DNA of 64,000 bases from Firmicutes bacterium UBA4845 (GCA_002399975.1 DHER01000089.1:1-64000), one strand, 5' to 3'; positions 1-8,840 are shown, numbered from the stretch's first letter. Program-made: numbers and translations. The notes: generated by a model not told the origin, from the letters alone.

Positions 1-114
1 TAAATTTGGGGAAACTCAAAACAATTACCGGTCCTTTTAGGCATTGTGTTTTTTTCGTTTTAAAGTCCCGAACTTTATCCTTATAAGTTCTAATAATAAA
101 AATTTCTGTAACTG

Positions 115-1269
115 CTATAACATTTCAATAAATGCGGCAATCCTTGTTTCTATCTGTCCGCTGTCAGTTGTGGAATAGTCTGTTTCTAATTTCATAAACG
201 GAATTCCCATTTCCCTTACAGCTCTTTCCATTTTATGAGATTCAACATTAAAAGTATGGCACGCCTGAAGTACTATATCTATAACTCCGTCTGCTTTATA
301 TTTTTTTATCATATTCTTTGTATTTTCCATTCTTCCATCATTTGGCGTCATCACTGAACAATTAATCGACAGATAATGGTCGGAAATTTCTCTCAAAATA
401 TCATCTGCTTCTTCATCAATCATATGGCTGTTTGTTCTTTCACCGCTACAGTCATCAATGCACACTATGACTCCGCCGTTATCTTCAATAACAGACCCGA
501 CTTTTTTAATTACTCCCCCCATAGGGCACCCGGTAAGCAAAATTCGCTTTAATTTTACATCAATATTAGACGTACCTTCTTCAAATTCCTTCTTTTTCTG
601 AGAAATAAGGGTACGAATATTACTTATATTCTCCTCTGCGCTAAAACAAAAGTTCCCCTTTTGAAGGGCAAGCATCATATCAGTACCCATCACTGCAGGC
701 GGGCAGCTTTCCTGAAGGTGAAACAATTCACATTTTGCGGCTCTAAGGTTATTACGCTGCCTAACAGCGTTTCTGAGCTTCTCATCCGTGATTTTAACTC
801 CGAACTTTCTTTCCAATTTTTCTTTAAGAAGCTTTAATTCCTCGTACCATATTTCCTTTGAATATGAACGCTCCTGACTTTGAGGCAAATGCAAAATATA
901 AGTTTCCTTTAATTCATTAAGCAATTCATACATTTTCTTTTTGCCATCACAAGTTGTCTCGCCTATAATTATATCAGAAAAATATGTATATGGACACTTC
1001 TCCGTATATGCAAACCCATAAGTTGATTTAACCAAAGGGCATAAATTTTTAGGCAAAACTCTTTCCGCATCAGGAATAGTCTCATTGCTCGTGCCACAAA
1101 GGCCAATAGCAGCTATTCCAGCCGCATCCAGCAATTCAAGAGGAGTATAAGAACATAGCCATCCTGCAATTATACCGCCGTTTTCTTTAAATTCCTTTGC
1201 TTTTATAAAACCTTGCCTTCTTGAATCCTCAAATTCATCAAATTTGCTTGGCAACACTGCTTCTGACAT
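115..1269 (-). CDS. 2-hydroxyacyl-CoA dehydratase / double-cubane cluster family protein (HgdB-like)
   Basis: The protein (about 384 aa) has the overall build of the HgdB/YjiM family: an N-terminal CoA-dehydratase-type fold with GWLCSYTPLELLDAAG, a mid-protein conserved LTGCPMGG, and a C-terminal VLQACHTFNVES segment with Cys residues suited to an Fe-S cluster. Members are either subunits of 2-hydroxyacyl-CoA dehydratases or stand-alone double-cubane [8Fe-9S] ATP-driven reductases; a single subunit as here fits the second group better. These proteins need an ASKHA-fold activase (HgdC/YjiL), which is not in the window but could lie just left of it. I chose the ATG at 1269 because GGAG lies nine bases upstream; an ATG at 1284 has no such site. 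Oxygen-sensitive and cytoplasmic by family knowledge; the substrate is unknown. Confidence 0.8.
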   Translation of the reverse strand: MSEAVLPSKFDEFEDSRRQGFIKAKEFKENGGIIAGWLCSYTPLELLDAAGIAAIGLCGTSNETIPDAERVLPKNLCPLVKSTYGFAYTEKCPYTYFSDIIIGETTCDGKKKMYELLNELKETYILHLPQSQERSYSKEIWYEELKLLKEKLERKFGVKITDEKLRNAVRQRNNLRAAKCELFHLQESCPPAVMGTDMMLALQKGNFCFSAEENISNIRTLISQKKKEFEEGTSNIDVKLKRILLTGCPMGGVIKKVGSVIEDNGGVIVCIDDCSGERTNSHMIDEEADDILREISDHYLSINCSVMTPNDGRMENTKNMIKKYKADGVIDIVLQACHTFNVESHKMERAVREMGIPFMKLETDYSTTDSGQIETRIAAFIEML

Positions 1270-1350
1270 TTTTATTTTCTCCATTTCTATATAAATTATA
1301 TAATTTCTGTAAAAATATTATTTTATAACTAGATTATTATAAAACCTATT

Positions 1351-1989
1351 TTAAGTAAAGTCAACTTTGCTGGCATGGTCAGAAAAAGTGTTTTCATGAA
1401 AAGCATTTCTTGCCAATTTGTCAGCCAAATCATTATATTTATCTCCAGAATGACCCTTTACCTTTACAAATTGTATTTTTACTTTGGTTGAAGCTGAATC
1501 ATAAAAAGCTTTATATGCCTTTGTTCCTATCTTATTTGCTTTCCACCTGCCAGTACACCATTTGGCAATCCCCTCGTAATCATGGTAAATAGTTAGACTT
1601 TTTATACTATTGTCTAAACAAAACTGAATGGCTTTTTCCGCACCTTTTAATTCTCCCGCAACGTTATTCATTTCAGCAAGTTCAGGATCATCAAATACCT
1701 CTGAAAAATGCTGTTCCTTTCCGTGGCAAAATATCACTGCTCCGTAAGAAAATTGATTTGTTTCTTTATTATAGCTTCCGTCAACATACGCCACAGCCTC
1801 AGTATCTATAATTTTTTTTATTGTCGGTTTTTGCACATTGCCTTCCATATATGCTTCTGCTTCATCCAAAGAAGTAAAACTTTTGTATTCAGCATTGGAA
1901 AATCCATTGACTTGTAACAGACACTCAGCCCAGGTTACATAAATTCCGGGAACTTCGCCCTTTCTAACTGCATAAAACTTTTTTGCCAT
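1351..1989 (-). CDS. rnhA: Ribonuclease H with N-terminal viroplasmin domain
   Basis: Residues about 1-50 (AKKFYAVRKGEVPGIYVTW...) form the hybrid-binding viroplasmin/RNase HI N-terminal domain. Residues about 65-200 are a type I RNase H domain with the acidic catalytic set visible as YVDGS, VAGELKG, TIYHDYEG and the final GHSGDKYNDLAD. The enzyme cuts RNA in RNA-DNA hybrids. A good ribosome site (GAGAGGTGAACA) precedes the ATG. It is a monocistronic gene, 66 bp upstream (on the same strand) of the dehydratase-family gene. Length 212 aa is normal for the two-domain bacterial form. Confidence 0.93.
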   Translation of the reverse strand: MAKKFYAVRKGEVPGIYVTWAECLLQVNGFSNAEYKSFTSLDEAEAYMEGNVQKPTIKKIIDTEAVAYVDGSYNKETNQFSYGAVIFCHGKEQHFSEVFDDPELAEMNNVAGELKGAEKAIQFCLDNSIKSLTIYHDYEGIAKWCTGRWKANKIGTKAYKAFYDSASTKVKIQFVKVKGHSGDKYNDLADKLARNAFHENTFSDHASKVDFT

Positions 1990-2325
1990 TGTTCACCTCT
2001 CTTATTGTACTCATACATCTATTTAAGCTACCTTATAAAATCTATAAAAAATCACCATTAATACAATATACTAAACTTTTATAAGAAAATTAATTTACAT
2101 CCAATCCCTTGCAATTATTATATACTACAACCATGCAAAAAATCTACCATTAAAAATATTGTTCTCAAAAAAACAATAATATTAAAACGATAATTTATTA
2201 TATTGAATTTACTAATGCATTTTGTTAGAATATTGATGATATACATAATAATAACTAACAATACTTTTATAATGCAAAAAACAAATAGTAAACAAAATTC
2301 AAAGAAATCGAGGGAATGAATTATT
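1990..2325. other. Intergenic region, divergent promoters
   Basis: 336 bp of very AT-rich DNA between the divergent rnhA and malY genes. It contains an imperfect inverted repeat near 2153-2182 (AATATTGTT against AACAATAATATT), possibly an operator. I see no ORF with a ribosome site and no RNA gene; promoters must lie here but none has clear consensus hexamers. Confidence 0.5.
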
Positions 2326-3534
2326 ATGAAATACGATTTTACCAGTTTTATTGATCGCCGCGGCAGAGATTCTATTGCCATTGATTTTGCACCTGAAAAA
2401 CCTAAGAAGGGATTTGATGTAATTCCCATGTGGGTTGCAGATATGAACTTTCCTACAGTGCCAACCATACAGGAAGCAATTATCGAACGTGCAAAACACC
2501 CTATGTTCGGTTACTTTAAACCTAGTAAAATTTACTTCGACTCAATTATTAAATGGCAAAAAATTCGAAATGGTGTTTCTGAATTAACAGCAGAGCACAT
2601 AGGCTACGAAAATGGTGTGCTGGGCTGCGTAGTATCGGCAATTAATGCATTCTCAGCTCCCGGTGACTGTGTTCTGCTTCATTCACCTACCTATATCGGG
2701 TTTACATCGTCCTTAGAAAACAACGGACGCAAGATTATCCACTCTGATCTTGTACTTGATAAAGATGGAATATGGCGCATGAATTATGAAGATATGGAAT
2801 ATAAATTAAAAAAATACAAAATACATGTAGCAATATTTTGTTCTCCTCACAACCCCTGCGGACGTGTGTGGGAACGAGAAGAAATCAAAAGGGCAATGGA
2901 AATATATAAAAGAAATAATTGTATAGTAATTTCTGATGAAATCTGGAGCGACATTATTTTATACAATAATAAACATATACCCACACAAAGTATCAGCGAA
3001 GATGCCCACAACCGTACTATTGCACTTTATGCTCCAAGCAAAACATTTAATCTTGCAGGATTGATCGGATCGTATCATATTATTTACAACAAGTATCTTC
3101 GTGACCGTATCGAATCACAAAGCAGCAAGTCTCATTACAATGAAATTAATGTGCTCTCAATTCATGCATTGATCGGAGCCTATAAGCCGGAAGGCTATGA
3201 ATGGGTTGATGAACTGTGTAAGGTACTTGAAGAAAATGTAGATTATGCCTGTAACCATATAATTAAAAACTACAAAGGAGTCAAATTTTCAAAACCTCAA
3301 GGCACATACATGCTGTATCTTGATTATGAACATTGGTGCAAAGATCATAATATGTCCTTAGAACAGCTATATAAATCAGGTACTGATGTAGGTGTTATGT
3401 GGCAGGACGGACGCCCTTTCAACCGCCCATATGCAATTCGTTTAAACCTTGCCTTGCCAAAATCAAAGCTCATTGAGGCTTTTGAACGTTTAGACAAATA
3501 CGTGTTTAATGAAACTGCCAATATCCGTTATTGA
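2326..3534 (+). CDS. MalY/PatB-family PLP-dependent aminotransferase (C-S beta-lyase)
   Basis: 402 aa, fold type I PLP enzyme. The N-terminus (YDFTSFIDRRG..., PMWVADMNFPT) is the signature of the MalY/PatB cystathionine beta-lyase subgroup, not of ordinary aminotransferases. SDEIWSDI and the PLP-lysine motif APSKTFNLAG are present, as is the C-terminal NRPYAIRLNLALPK arginine region. Members split cystathionine, cysteine or thiol conjugates to pyruvate, ammonia and a thiol. The ATG follows a GAGGGA site. The next gene starts 31 bp downstream and is probably cotranscribed. Whether the main role is methionine synthesis or cysteine desulfhydration cannot be told from sequence. Confidence 0.88.
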   Translation: MKYDFTSFIDRRGRDSIAIDFAPEKPKKGFDVIPMWVADMNFPTVPTIQEAIIERAKHPMFGYFKPSKIYFDSIIKWQKIRNGVSELTAEHIGYENGVLGCVVSAINAFSAPGDCVLLHSPTYIGFTSSLENNGRKIIHSDLVLDKDGIWRMNYEDMEYKLKKYKIHVAIFCSPHNPCGRVWEREEIKRAMEIYKRNNCIVISDEIWSDIILYNNKHIPTQSISEDAHNRTIALYAPSKTFNLAGLIGSYHIIYNKYLRDRIESQSSKSHYNEINVLSIHALIGAYKPEGYEWVDELCKVLEENVDYACNHIIKNYKGVKFSKPQGTYMLYLDYEHWCKDHNMSLEQLYKSGTDVGVMWQDGRPFNRPYAIRLNLALPKSKLIEAFERLDKYVFNETANIRY

Positions 3535-3565
3535 AAAATAATATTAAGAATGAGGTGTTTTTAAG

Positions 3566-4216
3566 GTGGAAAATAAAAGAAGCAACTATGAACTTTGCTA
3601 TAAGGATTTATGTGAAAAATTCAGGCAACGATCCCCAAAAGAAATTGCCGAAAAAAGCAGAGCTCAATATGATGCTGAAAAAAATCTCTTTACTCTGAAA
3701 TATTTTAACAGAGAATATTTGATTTCATATCCAGAAGGTTCCATTACCCTGAAAAATTACAATGATGCCCAGTTTCCAAATAAATATAACTCAATATTAG
3801 ACAAATTATTTATTATTAGCTATCTCTATAGATGCAGTAATAGCGGATTAACAGGTAAGTTGATACCTTACAGGGAAATAGAAGGTGTAGGTCATACTTA
3901 TGATTTTTTTGCCACTTACGGAACAAACAAAATAGCAAAATATTTCGGACATAATGGGAAACTGTTTTTAATGGCCGGGAGAAACTTAAATGCCAAAAAA
4001 CTTACCATGGGAGATATTTCATTGCAGTTTAATATATTTCCAAATATCCCCGTGGCAATAATTCTATGGCTGGCAGATGAAGAATTTGAAGCTCATGCAA
4101 ACATCCTTTTTGACTCTTCTGCTTCAAAAGAAATCCACATAGCAGATTTAGCTGATTTATGTTCAAAAATAGCCGATGAACTGATAATGAGCACAAAAGA
4201 AATAAAAAATTCATAG
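3566..4216 (+). CDS. DUF3786-domain protein
   Basis: 216 aa, GTG start eight bases after a GAGGTG site. The whole protein matches the DUF3786 pattern I recognise: an N-terminal helix ending in AEKSRAQYDAE, a strand region YFNREYLISYPEG, then YLYRCSNSGLTGKLIPYREIEGVGHTY and the late IPVAIILWLADEEFEAHANILFD. This family is common in anaerobes and often sits near Fe-S or corrinoid proteins; its biochemical role is not known. No signal peptide or membrane segment. Likely cotranscribed with the upstream C-S lyase (31-bp gap) and convergent with mgtA 25 bp further on. Confidence 0.75.
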   Translation: MENKRSNYELCYKDLCEKFRQRSPKEIAEKSRAQYDAEKNLFTLKYFNREYLISYPEGSITLKNYNDAQFPNKYNSILDKLFIISYLYRCSNSGLTGKLIPYREIEGVGHTYDFFATYGTNKIAKYFGHNGKLFLMAGRNLNAKKLTMGDISLQFNIFPNIPVAIILWLADEEFEAHANILFDSSASKEIHIADLADLCSKIADELIMSTKEIKNS

Positions 4217-4241
4217 CTACCACAAAATAAAAATAGTGTGC

Positions 4242-6887
4242 TCATAACCATTCACCATATCGGCTGACATAAATCTTTTTAACCAGCTGGGCGAAAATAA
4301 AGTATCCTGCTAAAATAAGCATCAGCCATGGTATAAAAGAAGTAGGCAGCGGCATCATGTCAATACCTATTGCTAAACTGCTGAACCCTATTATAAAAGC
4401 AACAGCTGCAACAACAAGAGTGGATACAATAAGCGAAGCAGAGGGCCTGCTCTGTAAAAACGGTATTTTTGCAGTTCTAATCATGTGAATAACCAATACC
4501 TGAGATACTGTACCGAACACGAACCATCCACATTGAAACATTGGTGACAACTCAATCGTATTTGCTCCGATAATCCACCACATAACTGCAAAACACAAGA
4601 CATCAAATACTGAACTAAGCGGCCCCATATATGCCATAAAAGACTTAATTGATCGTGTTTCCCATTTACGTGGGCTTTTAACATATTCATCATCCACTTT
4701 GTCAAATGGCATTCCCATTTGAGCAAAATCGCAAAGCAAGTTTTGCATTAATATTTGAATTGGAAGCATTGGTAAAAATGGTAAAAAGATACTGGCAGCA
4801 ATGACTGAAACCATATTGCCAAAATTACCACTTGCCGCCATCTTGATATATTTTACAATGTTCCCAAAAGTACGGCGGCCTTCTATTACACCATGTTCAA
4901 GTACCATCAGATCTTTTTTCAGCAGTATAATATCTGCAATTTCCTTGGCGATATCTACAGCGCTGTCTACAGAAATACCTACATCCGACTGGCGAAGTGC
5001 AGGTGCGTCATTAATGCCGTCACCCATATAACCTACAGTATGCCCGCCAACTTGAAGGGCCTTGACTACGCGCTCTTTTTGAAATGGTGACAATTTTGCG
5101 AACAAATCGCATGTTTTTACTGCATTCACCAATTCCGTATCATCCATCTGTTCTGTATCACGTCCTGTCAACATATGGGAAGTGCTTACACCAACCTTAC
5201 CGCATACCTTTGATGCTACACCTTCACTATCACCTGTGAGCACAACGGTTCGTACCCCATGTTCACGAAGTGCAGTAATAGCAGATTTGGCACTTTTCTT
5301 AGGCGGATCAAGGAATCCTACAAAACCAATTAAAACCATATCTTTTTCGTTGGCAACACTAAAAGTGTTGCTGTCAGGAACTTGATTTTTCTGGGCTACA
5401 GCAATCATGCGAAGCCCATCAGTATTGTATTTTTCATAAATATTCAAAGCTGCACATCTGGTTTCTTCATCCATAGGCATAATGCTGCCATTCATCTCAA
5501 CAAAAGACGAGATGCTGATCATCTCTTCCACCGCACCTTTTGTAATAAGCTGACGTTTCCCGTTTTTATCTTCCAAAACCACACTCATTCTTCGGCGGGT
5601 AAAATCAAATGGGATTTCGTCAACTCGTGTATAATTGCCAACTTTATCTTCAAGATTATACTTTGAGGCACGATTGATTATGGCAAGGTCAATTAGGTTT
5701 TTAAGCCCCGTCTGAAAATAACTGTTAAGGTAAGCATGGCGCAGCACACGAGTATCATCTTCCCCATGCAAATTAATATATTTTTCCAAAACAATCTTAT
5801 CTTCTGTCAACGTTCCGGTTTTATCGGTACAGAGCACATCCATTTCTCCAAAAGTTTGTATGGCCCCAAGCGTGCGAACAATAACCTTATGTTTTGACAT
5901 AGAAACCGCCCCTTTAGCTAACGTTGAAGTCATAATTACCGGCAGCATTTCAGGTGTAAGACCCACTGCAATGCTAACTGCAAAAAGTAGTGCATTTGAC
6001 CAATTACCTTTTGTAAATCCGTTGATTAAAAATATAATAGGCACCATAACCAACATCATACGAACCAATAGTCTGCTGACTGAACCTACACCTCGCTCAA
6101 AGCTGGTTTTTGCTCTATCTCCAGACAGGGTCTTTGCCATAGAGCCAAAATACGTATTGTTTCCGGTTGCCAGCACTACAGCTGTGGCGCTTCCACTGAC
6201 AATATTAGAACCCATAAATCCAATATTTCGCAAATCAGTAATTCCATCACCAGGTTTGTTTCCTACATCAATGAATTTTTCAACAGGATTAGATTCGCCT
6301 GTTAAAGCCGCCTGAGCAACAAATATATCCTTTGCCGTTAAAAACCGTACATCCGCCGGCAGCATATCTCCTGCAGAAAGACGTACAATGTCTCCCGGAA
6401 TAACCTCGTCTATCATTATTTCAACCGGCTTTCCATCACGCTTGACCTCCGCTTTGTTGGAAATCATCTTTAACAGCTTTACAGCAGCAGCGTTTGAACG
6501 CTGACTTTGCACAAAAGCCACCAAACTTGATAAAAATACCATTGACAGAATAATAGTAACAGTAAGATAATCAGGTTGTGATGATGAAACAACATCCGTA
6601 AAATATGTGATAACTGCAATAAAGAGTAAAATAATGTTAAAAGGGTTAACGACTGCTTCTCTCAGCCTGTGAAGAGTTGTATTTTTATTACTTGTAGTTA
6701 TAATATTTTTTCCAAACTCATCCAGCCTATTTTCAGCTTCTGTGCTTGTCAAGCCATCTTTTGTGGTTGACAAATCCGAAAAAAGTTCCTCTACCGACAT
6801 AAAAGCAAAAGCACGTAATTTTATTTCGGTATTATTTCTGTTTTTTTGAATTTTGCTTCTTTGAGTCTTTATTCTCATAAGATTCAC
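4242..6887 (-). CDS. mgtA: Mg2+-transporting P-type ATPase
   Basis: P3B-type ATPase of about 881 aa. The phosphorylation motif DKTGTLTED lies near residue 355, the TGES-type actuator (ALTGESNPVEK) upstream of it, the nucleotide domain contains KGAVEEM, and the hinge GDGINDAPALRQSDVGISVD is near residue 620. Ten membrane segments are expected, with the C-terminal block of hydrophobic helices clearly visible. It imports Mg2+. The open frame extends upstream to a TTG in the U-run of the leader terminator, but the only well-placed ribosome site (AAAGGA, nine-base spacer) points to GTG 6887; ATG 6896 touches the site and ATG 6878 is far from it. Expression is probably set by the leader region upstream. 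Confidence 0.93.
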   Translation of the reverse strand: MNLMRIKTQRSKIQKNRNNTEIKLRAFAFMSVEELFSDLSTTKDGLTSTEAENRLDEFGKNIITTSNKNTTLHRLREAVVNPFNIILLFIAVITYFTDVVSSSQPDYLTVTIILSMVFLSSLVAFVQSQRSNAAAVKLLKMISNKAEVKRDGKPVEIMIDEVIPGDIVRLSAGDMLPADVRFLTAKDIFVAQAALTGESNPVEKFIDVGNKPGDGITDLRNIGFMGSNIVSGSATAVVLATGNNTYFGSMAKTLSGDRAKTSFERGVGSVSRLLVRMMLVMVPIIFLINGFTKGNWSNALLFAVSIAVGLTPEMLPVIMTSTLAKGAVSMSKHKVIVRTLGAIQTFGEMDVLCTDKTGTLTEDKIVLEKYINLHGEDDTRVLRHAYLNSYFQTGLKNLIDLAIINRASKYNLEDKVGNYTRVDEIPFDFTRRRMSVVLEDKNGKRQLITKGAVEEMISISSFVEMNGSIMPMDEETRCAALNIYEKYNTDGLRMIAVAQKNQVPDSNTFSVANEKDMVLIGFVGFLDPPKKSAKSAITALREHGVRTVVLTGDSEGVASKVCGKVGVSTSHMLTGRDTEQMDDTELVNAVKTCDLFAKLSPFQKERVVKALQVGGHTVGYMGDGINDAPALRQSDVGISVDSAVDIAKEIADIILLKKDLMVLEHGVIEGRRTFGNIVKYIKMAASGNFGNMVSVIAASIFLPFLPMLPIQILMQNLLCDFAQMGMPFDKVDDEYVKSPRKWETRSIKSFMAYMGPLSSVFDVLCFAVMWWIIGANTIELSPMFQCGWFVFGTVSQVLVIHMIRTAKIPFLQSRPSASLIVSTLVVAAVAFIIGFSSLAIGIDMMPLPTSFIPWLMLILAGYFIFAQLVKKIYVSRYGEWL

Positions 6888-6939
6888 TAAAATCATTCCT
6901 TTCTTTTTAGTATTCCCCAGCAAAACATAAAAAAACAGC

Positions 6940-6964
6940 AAAAAAAGCCGCTCCGAAAAGTGGC
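6940..6964 (-). terminator. Intrinsic terminator/attenuator in the mgtA leader
   Basis: On the minus strand GCCACT-TTTCGG-AGCGGC forms a six-position stem with one A.C mismatch, followed directly by seven T. It lies between the leader ORF stop (7001) and the mgtA start (6887), so it can only act by aborting transcription before mgtA. Confidence 0.8.
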
Positions 6965-7000
6965 ATTTTGTAACATTTTACACGCAGGATGAATCAGCAT

Positions 7001-7111
7001 TCAAAAAGACATGCACAATGAACAGCAGCCTGCGAAAAACGCCGCCAAATCGGTTATGTTTTGTACTGAAGGATCAAAACCATATATCCAACTCCCAGGA
7101 TCGCCGTCCAT
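7001..7111 (-). CDS. mgtA leader peptide (36 codons)
   Basis: A short ORF with a strong ribosome site (AAGGA, nine bases before ATG) sits inside the mgtA leader and ends 37 bases before the attenuator stem. It begins MDGDPGSWIYGFDPSV and ends GCCSLCMSF. The acidic and proline-containing start resembles in style the enterobacterial MgtL leader (MEPDPTP...), whose Asp/Pro-rich start destabilises ribosomes at low Mg2+; the resemblance is compositional, not proven homology. Within the coding region CGCAGG can pair with CCTGCG just before the terminator, so ribosome position could change folding. Too short for automated ORF lists. I infer a Mg2+-sensing attenuation role. Confidence 0.65.
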   Translation of the reverse strand: MDGDPGSWIYGFDPSVQNITDLAAFFAGCCSLCMSF

Positions 7112-7150
7112 TGTCTCACTTCCTTTTTATTAGTTTTATTAGTATAGCTA

Positions 7151-7179
7151 ATTATATCAACTTAATACCGAATAGTCAA
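7151..7179 (-). promoter_or_regulatory. Promoter of mgtA leader transcript
   Basis: TTGACT at 7174-7179 and TATAAT at 7151-7156 on the minus strand, separated by exactly 17 bases: a near-perfect vegetative sigma promoter. It predicts a start about 7144 and an mgtA leader of roughly 255 nt. Confidence 0.85.
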
Positions 7180-7390
7180 TTCATAAGGAACGTGAATTGT
7201 GTAATTTTTCCTGCATTCTTCCATCTCCCTCTATTTGCTTAAGAATTGGAAGAAGAAATAACAGTAGACTTCCGGATTATAATTAATAAATATTTTCAAA
7301 TATTAAATTACTTTATATAATTAATTTACTCCCCCTATTTTAACAGTGTTTTTTGTAGTACCAGGGATGAGTTTGGATATTACATCAAAT

Positions 7391-7428
7391 AAAAGCCGAA
7401 TTTTTATGCTAAGGAATTCGACTTTTTT
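7391..7428 (-). terminator. Terminator of the flavoredoxin gene
   Basis: GCCGAATT (7395-7402) and AATTCGAC (7415-7422) form an eight-position stem with one mismatch. It has an A-run on the left and a T-run on the right, so it can work in both directions; it lies 18 bases after the stop of the minus-strand flavoredoxin gene. Confidence 0.7.
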
Positions 7429-7445
7429 AGAATTGGGATTTACTC

Positions 7446-8006
7446 TTACTTTAGTTCTTTACCGTCTTCGAACGCATGACCAACTACTTCATTCATTCTA
7501 AAATATAAATTTCCAACTGAATCAAATGTGATCGGATCCAATTTTATCGGATCTATTTTTCCATCTGCATTCAAGATACTCTCATCTGCACTTACGTTCA
7601 CAATTTCCCCTACCAAACGGCAGGTTTTTTCATCATAGCTGACTTTCTTACACTCCAACGCCATGGCCAGTTCATCTATAATCGGAGCATCTATAAACTC
7701 ACTTTTTGTAGCATGAAAACCAGTCTTTTTAAACTTATCCGGCGTATCATTTGCTGACACAATTCCTACATAATCACATTCTGTTACATGTGTCGCATCT
7801 GCTATGCTGACTGTAAACGCACCTCGGGCAAAAATGTTTTTAAGTGTTTTGCGTTCATGATTAATGAAAATAGAAATCTCATTGTTTCCACTAATTCCAC
7901 CCCATGCTGCATTCATTGCATCAACAGTGCCATCTTCATTATAAGTTGCGATAATTAATACCGGCATTGGATAGATATACGATTTTGGTCCTAAATCTTT
8001 TCTCAT
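7446..8006 (-). CDS. Flavin reductase family protein (flavoredoxin type)
   Basis: 186 aa matching the flavin reductase-like, FMN-binding split-barrel family. The opening LGPKSYIYPMPVLIIATYNEDGT and the NAAWGGISG, HERKTLKNI and FTVSIAD stretches are typical of flavoredoxins in anaerobes, which bind FMN and pass electrons. AAGGAGG stands before the ATG. It is monocistronic, with its own terminator downstream. No partner gene indicates a specific electron donor or acceptor. Confidence 0.87.
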   Translation of the reverse strand: MRKDLGPKSYIYPMPVLIIATYNEDGTVDAMNAAWGGISGNNEISIFINHERKTLKNIFARGAFTVSIADATHVTECDYVGIVSANDTPDKFKKTGFHATKSEFIDAPIIDELAMALECKKVSYDEKTCRLVGEIVNVSADESILNADGKIDPIKLDPITFDSVGNLYFRMNEVVGHAFEDGKELK

Positions 8007-8104
8007 GAAATTCCTCCTTCTCTTTTTCTGATAAACTTTAAATTCCTTGTTTCTTTAACTTATCAATCGTATATTCATAATAACACAAAAATTGCTCAAG
8101 CTCA

Positions 8105-8520
8105 ATGAGATACACAGAAACAAATAAAACAGTCTCAGCTAATGCTCAGTATTATGACACATCTTGTAGAAGAATCCCATTCTGCCGGCAGAAAGATAGC
8201 AGTGAAACTATTACAAAGCCTGGAACATCGAAAAACTTAAATAATGAAACATTTTACCCTAAAGTTATATCAGAAGGAGACTCAAAAGAAACTTTTGATT
8301 TAATAATATTCTGCGTAAAAAATTATCACCTTGAAAACGCTATTAAGGATGTTAAAAGTTTTGTTGGTAAAAATACAATCCTTATAACATTTTTAAACGG
8401 TATAACCGCAAGGTACAGAATACACAAAGTATTTCCGGACACAAAACACTCTATGGATTAGCCATTAGAATTGATGCCGAAAGAACAAATAATGGCTTTT
8501 TCCGCAATTGTATTTTATAT
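8105..8520 (+). pseudogene. 2-dehydropantoate 2-reductase (panE/apbA) relic
   Basis: An open frame at 8105-8461 contains FDLIIFCVKNYHLENA and GKNTILITFLNGI, which correspond to the middle of the Rossmann domain of ketopantoate reductases. Just at its stop the reading shifts to another frame giving LYGLAIRIDAERTNNG, the next conserved part of the same family. The NADP-binding GxGxxG start and the whole C-terminal domain are missing, and there is no ribosome site. This is a frameshifted fragment left beside the riboflavin operon. Confidence 0.7.
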
Positions 8521-8521
8521 A

Positions 8522-8550
8522 TTGACATTTATCTGATTTGGGTATAAAGT
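8522..8550 (+). promoter_or_regulatory. Promoter of the riboflavin operon
   Basis: TTGACA at 8522-8527 and TAAAGT at 8545-8550 with a 17-base spacer (alternatively TATAAA at 8543). It lies about 20 bases upstream of the FMN riboswitch. Confidence 0.65.
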
Positions 8551-8567
8551 TAATAACAATTAAATAA

Positions 8568-8682
8568 CAATCTTCAGGGCAGGGTGAAATTCCCTACCGG
8601 TGGTATAGCCCACGAACCGCAAGGTATGATTCGGTGTAACTCCGAAGCCGACAGTAAAGTCTGGATGAAAGAAGATAATGCA
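8568..8682 (+). promoter_or_regulatory. FMN riboswitch (RFN element)
   Basis: The conserved RFN blocks are all present in order: ATCTTCAGGGCAGGGTGAAA, TTCCCTACCGGTGGTATAG, CCCACGA, GATTCGGTGTAACTCCGAAG, CCGACAGTAAAGTCTGGATG and GAAGATAA. It controls the riboflavin genes that follow; binding of FMN is expected to favour the terminator downstream. Confidence 0.97.
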
Positions 8683-8716
8683 GTATCCGTGTTTTTTACA
8701 TGCCAACTGATATTCC

Positions 8717-8749
8717 GCTCTGAAATGAATCATCATTTCAGAGCTTTTT
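8717..8749 (+). terminator. Riboswitch expression-platform terminator
   Basis: GCTCTGAAATG (8717-8727) pairs perfectly with CATTTCAGAGC (8734-8744), followed by five T. It stands 35 bases after the RFN element and before ribD. Confidence 0.88.
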
Positions 8750-8789
8750 GTATTCGGTTTTGCGTAAATATTTTATACGTTTCTGTAGT

Positions 8790-8823
8790 AAATGCCTTGA
8801 ACCTTGTTTTCAAGGCATTTTTC
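8790..8823 (+). terminator. Second hairpin directly before the ribD ribosome site
   Basis: AAATGCCTTGAA (8790-8801) pairs perfectly with TTCAAGGCATTT (8809-8820), followed by TTCTTTT and then the AGGAGGTG of ribD. It can act as a second terminator or as an initiation-control hairpin. Confidence 0.6.
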
Positions 8824-8840
8824 TTTTCAGGAGGTGTAAC

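Noticed and set aside
6888..6941. Longer mgtA with TTG start at 6941
   Set aside because: The TTG lies in the T-run of the leader terminator and has no ribosome site; GTG 6887 is better placed.
8748..8840. Longer ribD reading frame starting inside the leader
   Set aside because: It begins in the terminator T-run and crosses the second hairpin; AGGAGGTG points to ATG 8841.
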